DNA from: Arcobacter iocasae
Lineage (GTDB): Bacteria; Campylobacterota; Campylobacteria; Campylobacterales; Arcobacteraceae
Reading direction: 5' to 3'
Assembly (NCBI RefSeq): GCF_042214795.1
Contig: NZ_CP090177.1
Span: forward strand, 1,550,001-1,614,000
DNA length: 64,000 nucleotides
Position numbers and translations under genes: made by a program
Shown here: positions 7,914 through 17,396 of the stretch, in pieces
How positions within the stretch are numbered: position 1 is the stretch's first letter
How the letters are laid out: every line of letters starts with the position of its first letter
The notes under the pieces: model-generated
What the model was told of the DNA's origin: nothing
What the model saw: only the letters and a program-made list of their open reading frames with translations
The model's database searches: none

Positions 7914-8755
7914 TTTATGCTCATGAGATACCAAAAGGAAGTCGTCTTTATTTTGGAAAAACTGCAAAATTAAAAAGAGAGTTAGAAAGTAAAATTAGTG
8001 ATATTTTATATTCAAATAACTTTGAAGAAATAGTTACTCCTAATTTTTCATATTCTCAACATCAATCAATAGAAGATGAAAAGAAATTAATTAGTTTTTC
8101 AGATATTCAAAATAATCAAGTATCTTTAAGAGCAGATTCTTCTTTAGATGTGGTAAGAATTATTACAAAAAGATTAGGAAGAACTACAAAGCACAAAAAA
8201 TGGTTTTATATTCAACCTATATTTTCTTATCCATCAAAAGAGCAGTATCAAATAGGATGTGAATGGATAGATCATGATAACATAAGTGATATTTTAAATT
8301 TAACAGCAGATATTTTAAAAAGTATTAATGTTCAACCAATTTTACAGTTATCAAATATAAATATTCCAAAACTTGTATCAAAAGTTTTAAATATAGATAT
8401 TGAACTTTTTAAAAATGGTGAAATAGCGCAATTATTTGATTTAGATGTAGCTTGGTTAAACTCTTTGATTAGAGTAAAAAGTATTGAAGACTTAAAACAA
8501 TGTATATTATTAGTTCCAAGTGAAATAAAAATTCATTTAGAAAAACTTTTAAATACTGCATCACAAATTGAGTATGATAATTTAGTAATTGCTCCATTAT
8601 ATCATGGAAGTTTAAAGTATTATGATGATGTTTATTTTAGAGTTATACATAACAATTTTGTAATATGCAAAGGTGGAAAATATAGTGCTGATGGAATTAG
8701 TTCATTAGGTTTTGCACTTTATACAGATAATTTATTAAAAATTTTAGAGGATTAA
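7910..8755 (+). CDS. hisZ: ATP phosphoribosyltransferase regulatory subunit, HisZ-like
   Basis: 281 aa paralogue of the class II histidyl-tRNA synthetase catalytic domain. Recognisable parts are IPKGSRLYFGKTAKLKRE at the start, IVTPNFSYSQ, VSLRADSSLDVVRI (motif 2 type) and a late CKGGKYSADG that resembles the GGRYD motif. It lacks the anticodon-binding domain, as HisZ does. HisZ partners short-form HisG to catalyse and regulate the first step of histidine synthesis. No hisG is in this window. Translationally coupled to the aminotransferase by ATGA overlap. Confidence 0.8.
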   Translation: MIYAHEIPKGSRLYFGKTAKLKRELESKISDILYSNNFEEIVTPNFSYSQHQSIEDEKKLISFSDIQNNQVSLRADSSLDVVRIITKRLGRTTKHKKWFYIQPIFSYPSKEQYQIGCEWIDHDNISDILNLTADILKSINVQPILQLSNINIPKLVSKVLNIDIELFKNGEIAQLFDLDVAWLNSLIRVKSIEDLKQCILLVPSEIKIHLEKLLNTASQIEYDNLVIAPLYHGSLKYYDDVYFRVIHNNFVICKGGKYSADGISSLGFALYTDNLLKILED

Positions 8756-8759
8756 GGGA

Positions 8760-10013
8760 ATGAGTAAAGCTGATTTAATAGTAGGAATTCAATGGGGTGA
8801 CGAAGGTAAAGGTAAGATGGTTGACATGCTTGCCCAAAACTATGACGTAGTTTGTAGAAGCCAAGGTGGTCACAATGCAGGACATACGATTTGGGTAGAT
8901 GGGGTTAGATATGCCTTACATTTAATTCCTTCTGGTGTTTTAAATCCAAAAGCAATAAATATAATTGGAAATGGTGTTGTTTTATGCCCATCATCAATTA
9001 TAAAAGAGATGGAACAATTTAAAAATTTAGAAGGAAGACTTTTTATTTCTGATAAAGCACATTTAAATCTTCCTTATCACGCCTTAATTGATCAAGCAAA
9101 AGAGAGACTAAAAGGTGATAAAGCTATTGGAACAACTGGAAAAGGAATTGGACCTGCTTATGCTGAAAAAATCAGTAGAACTGGTTTTAGAGTAGGGGAA
9201 CTTTTAAACCCAAGTAAATTAGCAAGTGGAATACTTGATTATTTTGCACAAAGTAAAGCTATCTTTGATGTTTTAGAAATAGATACTCCAAATAAAGAAG
9301 AGTTAATTGAATTATTAACTTCATATAAAGAAAAGCTAGAACCTTTTATTGCAAACACTACAAATATGATTTGGGATGCAATTGATAATGATAAAAAAAT
9401 ATTATTAGAAGGTGCTCAAGGTACTTTATTAGATATTGATCATGGAACATACCCTTATGTAACTTCATCTTCTTGTGTAAGTGCAGGAGCTTGTACAGGG
9501 CTTGGAATTTCACCAAAAGATATAGGTATTGTAACAGGTATTGTAAAAGCGTATACGACAAGGGTTGGTAATGGACCATTTCCTTCTGAAGACTTCACAG
9601 AAGATGGACAAAAAATAGCTGACATTGGAAAAGAAGTAGGTGTTACAACAGGAAGAGGAAGAAGATGTGGTTGGTTTGATGCAATTGCTGTTAAACACGC
9701 TGCTAGGTTAAATGGTTGTGATCAATTGTCATTAATGAAACTTGATGTATTAGATGGTTTCCCAAAAGTTAAAATCTGTGTTGCATATGATTTAGATGGA
9801 AAAAGAATAGATTATATGCCATCTGATTTAAATAATGTAAAACCTATTTATGAAGAGTTTGACGGATGGGATAAACTAGCAGGTATAAGAAAATTTGAAG
9901 ATTTACCTGAGAATGCAAAAAAATATATAAATAAAATTGAAGAATTAACTGGTGTAAAAGTAGGTATAATCTCTACATCACCAGAGCGAGACGATACTAT
10001 AATTAGAGGATAA
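8760..10013 (+). CDS. purA: Adenylosuccinate synthetase
   Basis: 417 aa. GTP-dependent joining of IMP and aspartate to adenylosuccinate, first committed step to AMP. Signature GIQWGDEGKGKMVD at residues 9-22, GGHNAGHT near 39-46, GIGPAYAEKISRTG near 129-142, EGAQGTLLDIDHGTYPYVTSS and TGRGRRCGWFD all match. Full family length. Start supported by SD TTAAGGG 4 bp upstream. Four bases separate it from hisZ and five from the DUF507 gene, so it is mid-operon. Confidence 0.98.
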   Translation: MSKADLIVGIQWGDEGKGKMVDMLAQNYDVVCRSQGGHNAGHTIWVDGVRYALHLIPSGVLNPKAINIIGNGVVLCPSSIIKEMEQFKNLEGRLFISDKAHLNLPYHALIDQAKERLKGDKAIGTTGKGIGPAYAEKISRTGFRVGELLNPSKLASGILDYFAQSKAIFDVLEIDTPNKEELIELLTSYKEKLEPFIANTTNMIWDAIDNDKKILLEGAQGTLLDIDHGTYPYVTSSSCVSAGACTGLGISPKDIGIVTGIVKAYTTRVGNGPFPSEDFTEDGQKIADIGKEVGVTTGRGRRCGWFDAIAVKHAARLNGCDQLSLMKLDVLDGFPKVKICVAYDLDGKRIDYMPSDLNNVKPIYEEFDGWDKLAGIRKFEDLPENAKKYINKIEELTGVKVGIISTSPERDDTIIRG

Positions 10014-10018
10014 CATTT

Positions 10019-10570
10019 ATGAAAATGAAATTACATCATACACCTTATATCGCAAGAAGAATATCAAGAGATTTGGTAAATTGTGAATTTGTAGAAGTAA
10101 GAAAAACTAAAGAAGAAATCACACGAGAAGTGGAAAGAATTTTAGATATAGATATCGAAAAAGAGCATGATTTAGATGAAAAGGTTGATGAAATATTAGC
10201 AGAACAAGCAGAAGAAATAGAGTTCTTAAATGCCGATTATAGACAACTTTTTTGGATGACTAAAAAAAGACTTGCAAATGAGTTTGGGGTTATATTAAAT
10301 AATGATGATAGATTTTCAGATATTTCACATCAATTATTAGATTTTCTTTGGGAAGAAGATTATATTCATTATACTGTTTCAGATAATAAAGTAAAAAATG
10401 TAATTTTTGACTCTATTAGTCAATTTTTAGAAGGTTTTGAAAAAGCAGATGATGCAGTATATGAAAAAATTAAAAATTACAAAAGAAAATTGATACAAGG
10501 TACAGACGAGTATGATATTGTTTATCATAGATTATATGAAGAAGAGTTAATAAAAAGAGGGTTAATGTAA
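10019..10570 (+). CDS. DUF507 family protein
   Basis: 183 aa, function unknown. Charged and mainly helical; the LHHTPYIARRISRDLVNC start and a repeated architecture (two related halves, the second with RFSDISHQLLDFLWEEDYI and VYHRLYEEELIKRGLM) are typical of DUF507. No catalytic motif or membrane segment is seen. Lies between purA and carA with 1 bp to carA, a neighbourhood common in this phylum, so it may share control with nucleotide synthesis. Confidence 0.85.
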   Translation: MKMKLHHTPYIARRISRDLVNCEFVEVRKTKEEITREVERILDIDIEKEHDLDEKVDEILAEQAEEIEFLNADYRQLFWMTKKRLANEFGVILNNDDRFSDISHQLLDFLWEEDYIHYTVSDNKVKNVIFDSISQFLEGFEKADDAVYEKIKNYKRKLIQGTDEYDIVYHRLYEEELIKRGLM

Positions 10571-10571
10571 T

Positions 10572-11690
10572 ATGCAAAAAGTATGGATATATTTAGAAAA
10601 CGGGACATTTCTAGAAGCAAATTCTTTTGGTGCAAAAGGTACAACGGTTGGAGAAATTGTATTTAATACATCTTTAACTGGATATCAAGAAATAATCACA
10701 GATCCAAGTTATGCTGGACAATTCGTAACTTTTACTATGCCAGAAATTGGAAATGTAGGAGTAAATAAAGATGATATGGAAAGTAGTACAGCTTTTTGTA
10801 AAGGTGTAATAGTTAGAAATTATCATCATGAATACTCAAATTATAGAGGTGAATCTGATTTATGTTCTTTATTAAAAGAGCACAATGTTTTGGGTATAAA
10901 AGATATTGATACAAGATATTTAACTAAAATGATTAGAGATGAAGGTGCGATGATGATGATTGCATCTACAGAAATTTCCAATAAAGAAGAATTAGCTAAA
11001 CAATTAACTGCAAGTCCTAGAATAGAAGATATTAATTATATAGAAGAAGTTAGTACTAAAGAGCCATATATTCATAAAAATGGAGCTTGGAATCACCAAG
11101 TTCTTTCTTATAATAAAGCTGTAATGAGTGATAAAAAAATAGTTGTTATAGATTTTGGTGTAAAAAGAAATATTTTAAATGAGTTAGTTGAATCAGGACT
11201 TGAAGTTGAAGTTGTGCCTTCATCATTTAAAGCTGATGATTTAATAACTAGATATGAAGCAAAAGAGATTGGTGGTGTATTTTTATCAAATGGACCAGGT
11301 GATCCCCTTACTTTAGTAAAAGAGAAAGAAGAAGTTCAAAAATTAATTGCTACTGATATTCCTATCATTGCAATTTGTTTAGGGCATCAAATGCTTTCTA
11401 TCGCACATGGTTTTGATACTTATAAACTTAAATTTGGACAACATGGTGGTAACCATCCTGTTGCAAATAATGGTGTAGTTGAGATAACTGCACAAAACCA
11501 TAATTATAGTGTTCCTGATGATATTATAAAAATTGCGGAAGTAACTCATAAAAATCTATTTGATAATACAATTGAAGGTGTGAGATACAATAATAAGAAT
11601 ATTTATTCAATTCAACATCATCCAGAAGCTAGTCCTGGACCTCATGACTCTAAGTACATCTTTAAACAATTTGCTGAGATGGTAAATTAA
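10572..11690 (+). CDS. carA: Carbamoyl-phosphate synthase small subunit
   Basis: 372 aa. Glutamine amidotransferase subunit that feeds ammonia to CarB for arginine and pyrimidine synthesis. N-terminal CPSase small-chain domain (ENGTFLEANSFGA, GEIVFNTSLTGYQEIITDPSY) and C-terminal class I amidotransferase domain with the nucleophile in AICLGHQMLSIAHG and the His/Glu pair in IQHHPEASPGP. Family length is complete. carB is not in the window. Confidence 0.97.
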   Translation: MQKVWIYLENGTFLEANSFGAKGTTVGEIVFNTSLTGYQEIITDPSYAGQFVTFTMPEIGNVGVNKDDMESSTAFCKGVIVRNYHHEYSNYRGESDLCSLLKEHNVLGIKDIDTRYLTKMIRDEGAMMMIASTEISNKEELAKQLTASPRIEDINYIEEVSTKEPYIHKNGAWNHQVLSYNKAVMSDKKIVVIDFGVKRNILNELVESGLEVEVVPSSFKADDLITRYEAKEIGGVFLSNGPGDPLTLVKEKEEVQKLIATDIPIIAICLGHQMLSIAHGFDTYKLKFGQHGGNHPVANNGVVEITAQNHNYSVPDDIIKIAEVTHKNLFDNTIEGVRYNNKNIYSIQHHPEASPGPHDSKYIFKQFAEMVN

Positions 11691-11719
11691 TAAAATTAAC
11701 TGTATATTTAAGGACTAAT

Positions 11720-12232
11720 ATGGAATCTTTAGAAAAGAATACAGGAACTACTAATCAATTAGCTCAAAACAGTGCTAATAAAGAAATTGATGCAATGAAA
11801 ATGCTACTTAAACTTAGTAGTAAAATACCATTTTTTTCTATTCTAAGTAAAGATGAAATTGAAGAGATAATCACAGAAGTAAAAATCATAACATACAAAA
11901 ATAAAGAAATCATATTTCAAGAGGGTGAAACTACTAGAAATTATATATATTATTTACTAAAAGGTAAACTTTATATAAATAGAAAAAAGCAAATAGATTC
12001 AAGGTCAAGTGTTAGAATTGCTACAATTGATAAACCAGCGCTATTTGGTGAAATGATGAGACTTACAGGAGAACCTAGAAGTGCTACTGTTGAGTCAGGA
12101 GAGTCTAATACATTAGTATTGGCCTTTCGAATTAAAGACTTTAAAGAACAAACTAGTATTTCAAAATTTTATAAAAATGTTATTATAGAACTATCTGCAA
12201 AAATTGTGCAGATGAATAAAAAACACTATTAA
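11720..12232 (+). CDS. Cyclic nucleotide-binding domain protein without DNA-binding domain
   Basis: 170 aa. One cNMP-binding (Crp/Fnr-type) beta-barrel, about residues 38-160: PFFSILSKDEIEEIITEVK, then IIFQEGETTRNYIYYLLKGKLYI, then the phosphate-binding cassette FGEMMRLTGEPRSATVES. No helix-turn-helix follows, so it is not a Crp-like activator; a sensory or partner-binding role is likely. The first 30 residues are polar and Asn/Gln rich. It is 29 bp past carA and ends convergent with pgpA at adjacent bases. Confidence 0.85.
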   Translation: MESLEKNTGTTNQLAQNSANKEIDAMKMLLKLSSKIPFFSILSKDEIEEIITEVKIITYKNKEIIFQEGETTRNYIYYLLKGKLYINRKKQIDSRSSVRIATIDKPALFGEMMRLTGEPRSATVESGESNTLVLAFRIKDFKEQTSISKFYKNVIIELSAKIVQMNKKHY

Positions 12233-12703
12233 TTAAAGAACAAACTTTAATAATAGTTGATACACTCCAGCAGAAGCAATACCAGCCGCAAGTCCTGCAA
12301 CTAAATCATCACCCATAACTCCCCATCCACCTTTTACATTTTTATCAATTTTGCCAATAATTGATGGTTTCCAAATATCAAAAAGTCTAAAGAACAGAAA
12401 TGCTAAAGGTGCAAGATAAAACATATTTTCATTTGTAATACCACAAATTGAAAGGGCAAGCCACATTCCAGCTAATTCATCTATGACAATCTCTTTACCA
12501 TCATGCATTCCAACTTCTTTTTCGTAGATATTGATTTGTTTAATTGCAATAACTGAAATTAAAAGTGAAAGTAAAAAAAGTGTTGACACATGAACATATT
12601 GTAAAAGAAATATACCCAAAATCAAGGCAACAAAGCTACCAACAGTACCTGGAGCTTTAGGAGATAATCCACTATAAAAAAGAGTTAAAAAAGCTTTTCT
12701 CAT
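12233..12703 (-). CDS. pgpA: Phosphatidylglycerophosphatase A
   Basis: 156 aa membrane enzyme that dephosphorylates phosphatidylglycerol phosphate. Family motifs: SGLSPKAPGTVGSFVAL near the N-terminus, IDELAGMWLAL, FRLFDIWKPSIIGKIDKN and GGWGVMGDDLVAGLAAG. About four hydrophobic segments. It abuts the regulator upstream (start and stop share position 12703), so it is the last gene of the ispDF-regulator-pgpA unit. Confidence 0.94.
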   Translation of the reverse strand: MRKAFLTLFYSGLSPKAPGTVGSFVALILGIFLLQYVHVSTLFLLSLLISVIAIKQINIYEKEVGMHDGKEIVIDELAGMWLALSICGITNENMFYLAPLAFLFFRLFDIWKPSIIGKIDKNVKGGWGVMGDDLVAGLAAGIASAGVYQLLLKFVL

Positions 12704-13587
12704 TATTTTTTCTTCTCAATTCCTAATTTTTTTCTTTTTTCCCAAAGTGATTTTCTAGAAATACCAAGTTTTTTAGATAGTTCAGTATCAGGATATTTTG
12801 ATTGAAACGATATAACCATCATCTTAACATAGTCATTTATTGTCATAATATTGTTATTTAACATAAACATATCAGGTCTCATAAATTCAATTTTTGGAAA
12901 TGGAAAATCAACTTCTTTTTCTAAGGAACTAATAATACAGTTTTTATGCTCTATTGCAATACAAACATTATCTTTAGCACTTTTCTTTAATGAATGGTAA
13001 TCAGTTAGGTAGACTACTTCTTTATTTGTAATAGTTGATAACTCTTTTTGCCAAGTTGGACTATCAAGGGCTATAAATCTAATTGGTAGTTTTAAAGATT
13101 TTGATATCTCAAATGCTAACTTATCTGTACATCTTTGTGAATTTGTTTCCACAAGCATTGGTAAAGAGTGTGATATATTAACACCAGTTGTATCAATTTC
13201 TTCAAGTAAAAATTCAACATATGTTTTAAGAGTAGATAACTCTTGTTTCATCTGTCTACACTCTTTGTAGTGATAAATTTTTCTTATTAATTCATCCATA
13301 ATAAATGGTTTCATAATATAATCTTTTGCACCTTCATTGATTGGTTCAGTAACAGTTTCATCACTAATATAAGAAACAAGCAAGATTATAATAGAGTTTT
13401 TATATTTTTGAATAGTTTTTTTTACCATTTCACTAGGAAGTGAAGTTGATAATAAAACCATGTCATAATCTTTTGTTAAATTATTATTTGGCATTTCAAC
13501 AAAATCACAAGAATGACCATCATCAAGTATTCTTGAAACAACTTTTTGTGCTAGATAAATCTCATTTTCTATTATCAATATATTCAT
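12703..13587 (-). CDS. Atypical orphan response regulator, HP1021/CemR type
   Basis: 294 aa. N-terminal receiver-like domain (residues 1-115) in which the phospho-acceptor Asp is replaced by Ser47 in the DMVLLSTSLP segment, so classical phosphorylation is unlikely. The middle domain is of no known type. The C-terminal helix-turn-helix (ELSKKLGISRKSLWEKRKKLG, about 268-288) is Fis-like. Length, the Ser substitution and the position beside ispDF match H. pylori HP1021, C. jejuni Cj1608/CemR and A. butzleri Abu0127, which regulate metabolism and, for HP1021, bind the replication origin. Orthology is inferred from these features. Overlaps ispDF by 4 bp. Confidence 0.85.
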   Translation of the reverse strand: MNILIIENEIYLAQKVVSRILDDGHSCDFVEMPNNNLTKDYDMVLLSTSLPSEMVKKTIQKYKNSIIILLVSYISDETVTEPINEGAKDYIMKPFIMDELIRKIYHYKECRQMKQELSTLKTYVEFLLEEIDTTGVNISHSLPMLVETNSQRCTDKLAFEISKSLKLPIRFIALDSPTWQKELSTITNKEVVYLTDYHSLKKSAKDNVCIAIEHKNCIISSLEKEVDFPFPKIEFMRPDMFMLNNNIMTINDYVKMMVISFQSKYPDTELSKKLGISRKSLWEKRKKLGIEKKK

Positions 13588-14711
13588 TTATTCTTCCAAT
13601 CAAAATATTTTAATGTTGCAACACTATGTACTGTAACACCTTCACTTCTTCCAACAAAGCCAAGTTTTTCAGCAGTTGTTGCTTTAACATTTACATATTG
13701 CATATCAATATTCAATAGTTGTGCCATAGACTTCTTAATTTGAAATTTAAAAGGGTTTATTTTAGGTTTTTGTGCAAGGATTGTAAAATCTACATTAATT
13801 ATCTCATAACCAACACTATAAATAAAGTTTACTATTTTCTCAAGTAATACTTTTGAGTCAATATTTTTATATGTATCATCCGTGTCTGGGAAAAACTCTC
13901 CAATATCACCTGCTCCACAAGCTCCCAAAAGTGCATCAATTACCGAATGAATTAATACATCTCCATCACTATGCGCTTTAAATCCCACTTCACTATCAAT
14001 TTTAACTCCACCAAGTACCATTTGTTTATTCTCTTCAAAGGCATGAATATCTATTCCAAATCCCGTAAAGAAATTATTTGAAGGTGCCTCAAGACAAGGG
14101 GTTGATTTAAGATCTTCTTGAAAAGTTAACTTATTACTTTCTATACTTCCTTTTATATAAAAAACTGATTCATTGATGTTTTTTATAGCGGAACTATCAT
14201 CTGTAAAAAAAGTATCAGTATCAAGGGCTTTTTTTAGAATTTTTGTATTTGAAAGTTGGGGAGTTTGTATAAGTTTTACTTCATCTCTATTGATTGTTTC
14301 ATTTTTAAATACAACAGTATCTGCTACATTTAAAACAGGAACAATACATGAAGCTTTTTCTTTATTTGAAATAAGGTCTAAAATAACATCTTTGGGTACA
14401 CAAGTTCTAGCAACATCAGTAACCATTACATACTCAGAATCAATTATTTTTAAAGCATTTGTCATAGACTCTTGTCTAGTCTCTCCGCCTAAAATAAAGT
14501 TATATTCATCTGAAAAGTTTTTCATGTAAGATAGTTCATCTTTTGAAGCAGTAATAACTACTTTGTCAAAATTATAATAAGAAATAATGTTTTTAGTAAC
14601 AAATAACCATAAAGGAATATCTCCTACTCTTAACCATTGTTTCTTACAATTAAGCCCAAATCTAGTAGAGTTCCCAGCACATAATATTAATAAAGTAACT
14701 TTAGACAACAA
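13584..14711 (-). CDS. ispDF: Bifunctional MEP-pathway enzyme IspDF
   Basis: 375 aa fusion. N-terminal IspD (2-C-methylerythritol 4-phosphate cytidylyltransferase): LLILCAGNSTRFGLNCKKQWL nucleotide site, VMVTDVARTCVP, LIQTPQL. C-terminal IspF (MEcPP synthase): FGIDIHAFEE metal site, GGVKIDSEVGFKAHSDGDVLIHSVIDALLGA, GDIGEFFPDTD, VNVKATTAEKLGF. The fused form is typical of Campylobacterota. The start is TTG-TTG (14711 or 14708) behind AAGGGG, so the exact first residue is uncertain by one codon. Confidence 0.95.
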   Translation of the reverse strand: MLSKVTLLILCAGNSTRFGLNCKKQWLRVGDIPLWLFVTKNIISYYNFDKVVITASKDELSYMKNFSDEYNFILGGETRQESMTNALKIIDSEYVMVTDVARTCVPKDVILDLISNKEKASCIVPVLNVADTVVFKNETINRDEVKLIQTPQLSNTKILKKALDTDTFFTDDSSAIKNINESVFYIKGSIESNKLTFQEDLKSTPCLEAPSNNFFTGFGIDIHAFEENKQMVLGGVKIDSEVGFKAHSDGDVLIHSVIDALLGACGAGDIGEFFPDTDDTYKNIDSKVLLEKIVNFIYSVGYEIINVDFTILAQKPKINPFKFQIKKSMAQLLNIDMQYVNVKATTAEKLGFVGRSEGVTVHSVATLKYFDWKNK

Positions 14712-14796
14712 TACCCCTTGTGTAAAAAAGTTACAAATTATAACTAATGTTACTTATGAAAAATTTAAGTTAGAAAATTAGTTAATTATTATGAAA

Positions 14797-15618
14797 TTAT
14801 TGTTCGTTCATCTTTTCTTTGATTCTATCAATAGCATTTACTAAAGGTTCAATTTCAAGATTATATTTTGTAGCTAATTCCAAAGCTCTTTCAACATGTT
14901 CATCACCTAATGGATTCCTTATATCAGTTAAAACTTTTACTACTTCAAGTATTTTAACTTTTCTTTGGTACTCTTCTGGGCATTGTTCAATATTACCTAC
15001 AAATCCAATAGTAAAAATAAGATTATGACTTAAATTCCAGTGTTTGAAAATATTTGCAGTAATTCTAGAACATGAAAACCCAGTAAAAGATTCTTCAATA
15101 CTAGATAAGCTCCCTTCTGCTGTTTTTAATGCTTCCTGGAACTCTTCAGTTTTATTTTGTTCTTGAATTATTTCAGAGATAATAAATTTACCAGTTTCTT
15201 GTAAAAATGCTGGTAATAATAGATCTTCTTTAAGTCCAAAATCAATTTCACCAACCCAATTATTTATGATATTAGAGGCTAAGTTTGATGCCATCAAGAA
15301 ATCATCAGTTGATATATTATAGGCATTTAAATTTGATTTTATTAAATCTTGAACTACAGAACCAAGGGCAATAGAAATAGTAAAATTTATTCCAAGTAAA
15401 TTTACAGCTCGACTTGGAGTTTCCACTTCACTTCTAAATCCAAACATTGCAGAATTGGCAACTCTTAGAAGAGTTGTAATAATAAGTGGATCTTGCTCAA
15501 TAATCTTTAAAAGCTCGACAGGTTCTTTTTCTGGGCGTCTTCTAAAATTTTCTAATTCGATAACACTATTTGGTAAAGGTGGTAGCGATTCTATTTTTTC
15601 TATAATATCAGTTTTCAT
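14797..15618 (-). CDS. HDOD domain protein
   Basis: 273 aa. Starts with LPPLPNSVIELENFRRRPE and continues IIEQDPLIITTLLRVANSAMFGFRSEVETPSRAVNLLGINF, the typical HDOD opening. HDOD proteins are non-catalytic relatives of HD phosphohydrolases used in signalling; no His-Asp metal pair is evident. The C-terminal half is helical and of unclear type. Single gene with its own upstream region facing thiC. Confidence 0.88.
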   Translation of the reverse strand: MKTDIIEKIESLPPLPNSVIELENFRRRPEKEPVELLKIIEQDPLIITTLLRVANSAMFGFRSEVETPSRAVNLLGINFTISIALGSVVQDLIKSNLNAYNISTDDFLMASNLASNIINNWVGEIDFGLKEDLLLPAFLQETGKFIISEIIQEQNKTEEFQEALKTAEGSLSSIEESFTGFSCSRITANIFKHWNLSHNLIFTIGFVGNIEQCPEEYQRKVKILEVVKVLTDIRNPLGDEHVERALELATKYNLEIEPLVNAIDRIKEKMNEQ

Positions 15619-16036
15619 TTATTTCCCTATTGTTCATAAAATAATAGATTATTTTTACTTATTATTGCCTTATTTATGTTTTTATCATATGCACAATGGT
15701 GTATTAATGTTATGCAAATAATAATTTCCATATGAACTTATTTACTATTTTTATTAATCTCAAACTTTACCAACAATTATGCTAATAAAATTTTTATTAT
15801 TAAATATTATACCAATTTTTCTTTCATTTATATAGTATATTAAATTATCTTCTTTCTGTAATGTATATATTTTATTAATTATTTCTCTTTAACATTGAAT
15901 ATATAGCCTTGAGTTATTTTAGTGAAATATAGAAAAATGACTATAGAATATTAATAAAACAAAATTAATTTAATAGATTAAGTTTTTATAAACTTAACTT
16001 GATATAATCAGGAAAATTTTTATATAGGGATATTTT
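15619..16036. other. 418-bp divergent intergenic region, HDOD gene / thiC
   Basis: Very AT-rich spacer holding the divergent promoters. No ORF with an RBS was found. The conserved elements of a TPP riboswitch (CTGAGA and the ACCTGATCTGGATAATGCC-type helix) are absent, although thiC is a classical TPP target. Confidence 0.6.
15978..16008 (+). promoter_or_regulatory. thiC promoter with upstream palindrome
   Basis: TATAAT at 16003-16008 lies 28 bp before the thiC ATG. Immediately upstream is the inverted repeat TTAAGTTT-TTAT-AAACTTAA (15978-15997), covering the -35 position. It could be an operator or an AT-rich activator site. Confidence 0.55.
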
Positions 16037-17386
16037 ATGAGAGATTGGTTAGATAATCATAAAGATGATGAAGTAAGAACTCAGATGCATTATGCAAAAA
16101 AGGGCATGATTACACCAGAAATGGAATATGTTGCAAAAGTAGAAAAAATTGAACCAGAATTGGTTAGAAGTGAAATTGCAAGGGGAAGATTAATTATTCC
16201 TGCAAATGTAAATCATAAACATTTAAAACCAATGGCAATAGGAATGGCATCAAGTTGTAAAATTAATGCAAATATTGGTTCTTCTGCTTTAGCTTCAGAC
16301 ATTGCAGGTGAAGTTGAAAAAGTTGATGTATGTTTAAAACATGGTGCTGATACTATTATGGACCTTAGTACTGGGGGTGACCTTGATTCTATTAGAAGTG
16401 CAGTAATTGAGCATTCTACTGTGCCTATTGGGACAGTTCCAATTTATCAAATTTTGCATGACTGTAAAGACAAAATTGAAGATTTATCAATTGAAGTTAT
16501 GTTAAAAGTTTTAGAAAAACAAGCTTTACAAGGTGTTTCATATTTTACAATTCATGCAGGATTTTTATTACAATTTATGCCTCATGTTGCAAAAAGAAAG
16601 ATGGGAATAGTATCAAGAGGTGGTTCACTTATGGCTGCTTGGATGATGCACTACCATAAAGAAAATCCTTTTTATGATGCTTTTGATGAGATTTTAGATA
16701 TTTGTAGAAGACATGATGTATCTTTATCTTTAGGGGATAGTTTAAGACCAGGATGTCTATTTGATGCCTCTGATGAAGCACAACTTTCAGAATTAAAAAT
16801 ACTTGGGGAGCTTACAAAAAGAGCGTGGGAAAAAGATGTTCAAGTTATGATTGAAGGTCCAGGACATGTTCCTTTAAATCAAATTGAGAGAAATATGAAA
16901 TTAGAAAGAGAGTATTGTCATGAAGCTCCTTTTTATATCTTAGGACCACTTACTACTGATATTGCTGCTGGATATGATCATATTTCATCTGCAATTGGTG
17001 CAGCTGTTGGTGGATGGCATGGAGCTAGTATGCTTTGTTATGTTACACCAAAAGAGCATTTAGGTTTACCAAATGCCCAAGATGTTAGAGAAGGTATTAT
17101 TGCATATAAAATAGCAGCTCATAGTGCTGATATCGCAAGAGGAAGAAAAGGTGCAAGGGATATTGATGATGAAATGTCTGATGCTAGATATGCTTTTGAT
17201 TGGAACAAACAATTTGAACTATGTTTAGATCCAGATCGGGCTAAAGAGTATCATGATGAAACACTTCCTCAAGATGTATTTAAAGAAGCTGAATTTTGCT
17301 CAATGTGTGGACCAAAATTTTGTTCATACAAAATCACTCAAAAGATCGTTGAAGAACACGGTGAAGCTATGAAAGCAGCTGTTTAA
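16037..17386 (+). CDS. thiC: Phosphomethylpyrimidine synthase
   Basis: 449 aa. Radical-SAM enzyme that converts aminoimidazole ribotide to HMP phosphate for thiamine synthesis; purM makes its substrate. Motifs: MDLSTGGDLDSIR, GTVPIYQ, SRGGSLMAAWMM, SLGDSLRPGC, EGPGHVPLNQIERNM, GPLTTDIAAGYDHI, and the C-terminal cluster motif CSMCGPKFC (CxxCxxxxC) near residue 425. Short (non-plant) ThiC form without the N-terminal extension. SD AGGGATATTTT is weak but well placed. Confidence 0.97.
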   Translation: MRDWLDNHKDDEVRTQMHYAKKGMITPEMEYVAKVEKIEPELVRSEIARGRLIIPANVNHKHLKPMAIGMASSCKINANIGSSALASDIAGEVEKVDVCLKHGADTIMDLSTGGDLDSIRSAVIEHSTVPIGTVPIYQILHDCKDKIEDLSIEVMLKVLEKQALQGVSYFTIHAGFLLQFMPHVAKRKMGIVSRGGSLMAAWMMHYHKENPFYDAFDEILDICRRHDVSLSLGDSLRPGCLFDASDEAQLSELKILGELTKRAWEKDVQVMIEGPGHVPLNQIERNMKLEREYCHEAPFYILGPLTTDIAAGYDHISSAIGAAVGGWHGASMLCYVTPKEHLGLPNAQDVREGIIAYKIAAHSADIARGRKGARDIDDEMSDARYAFDWNKQFELCLDPDRAKEYHDETLPQDVFKEAEFCSMCGPKFCSYKITQKIVEEHGEAMKAAV

Positions 17387-17396
17387 AGATAATTTT

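Noticed and set aside
15619..16036. TPP riboswitch upstream of thiC
   Set aside because: Searched by eye for the conserved aptamer segments; none is present.
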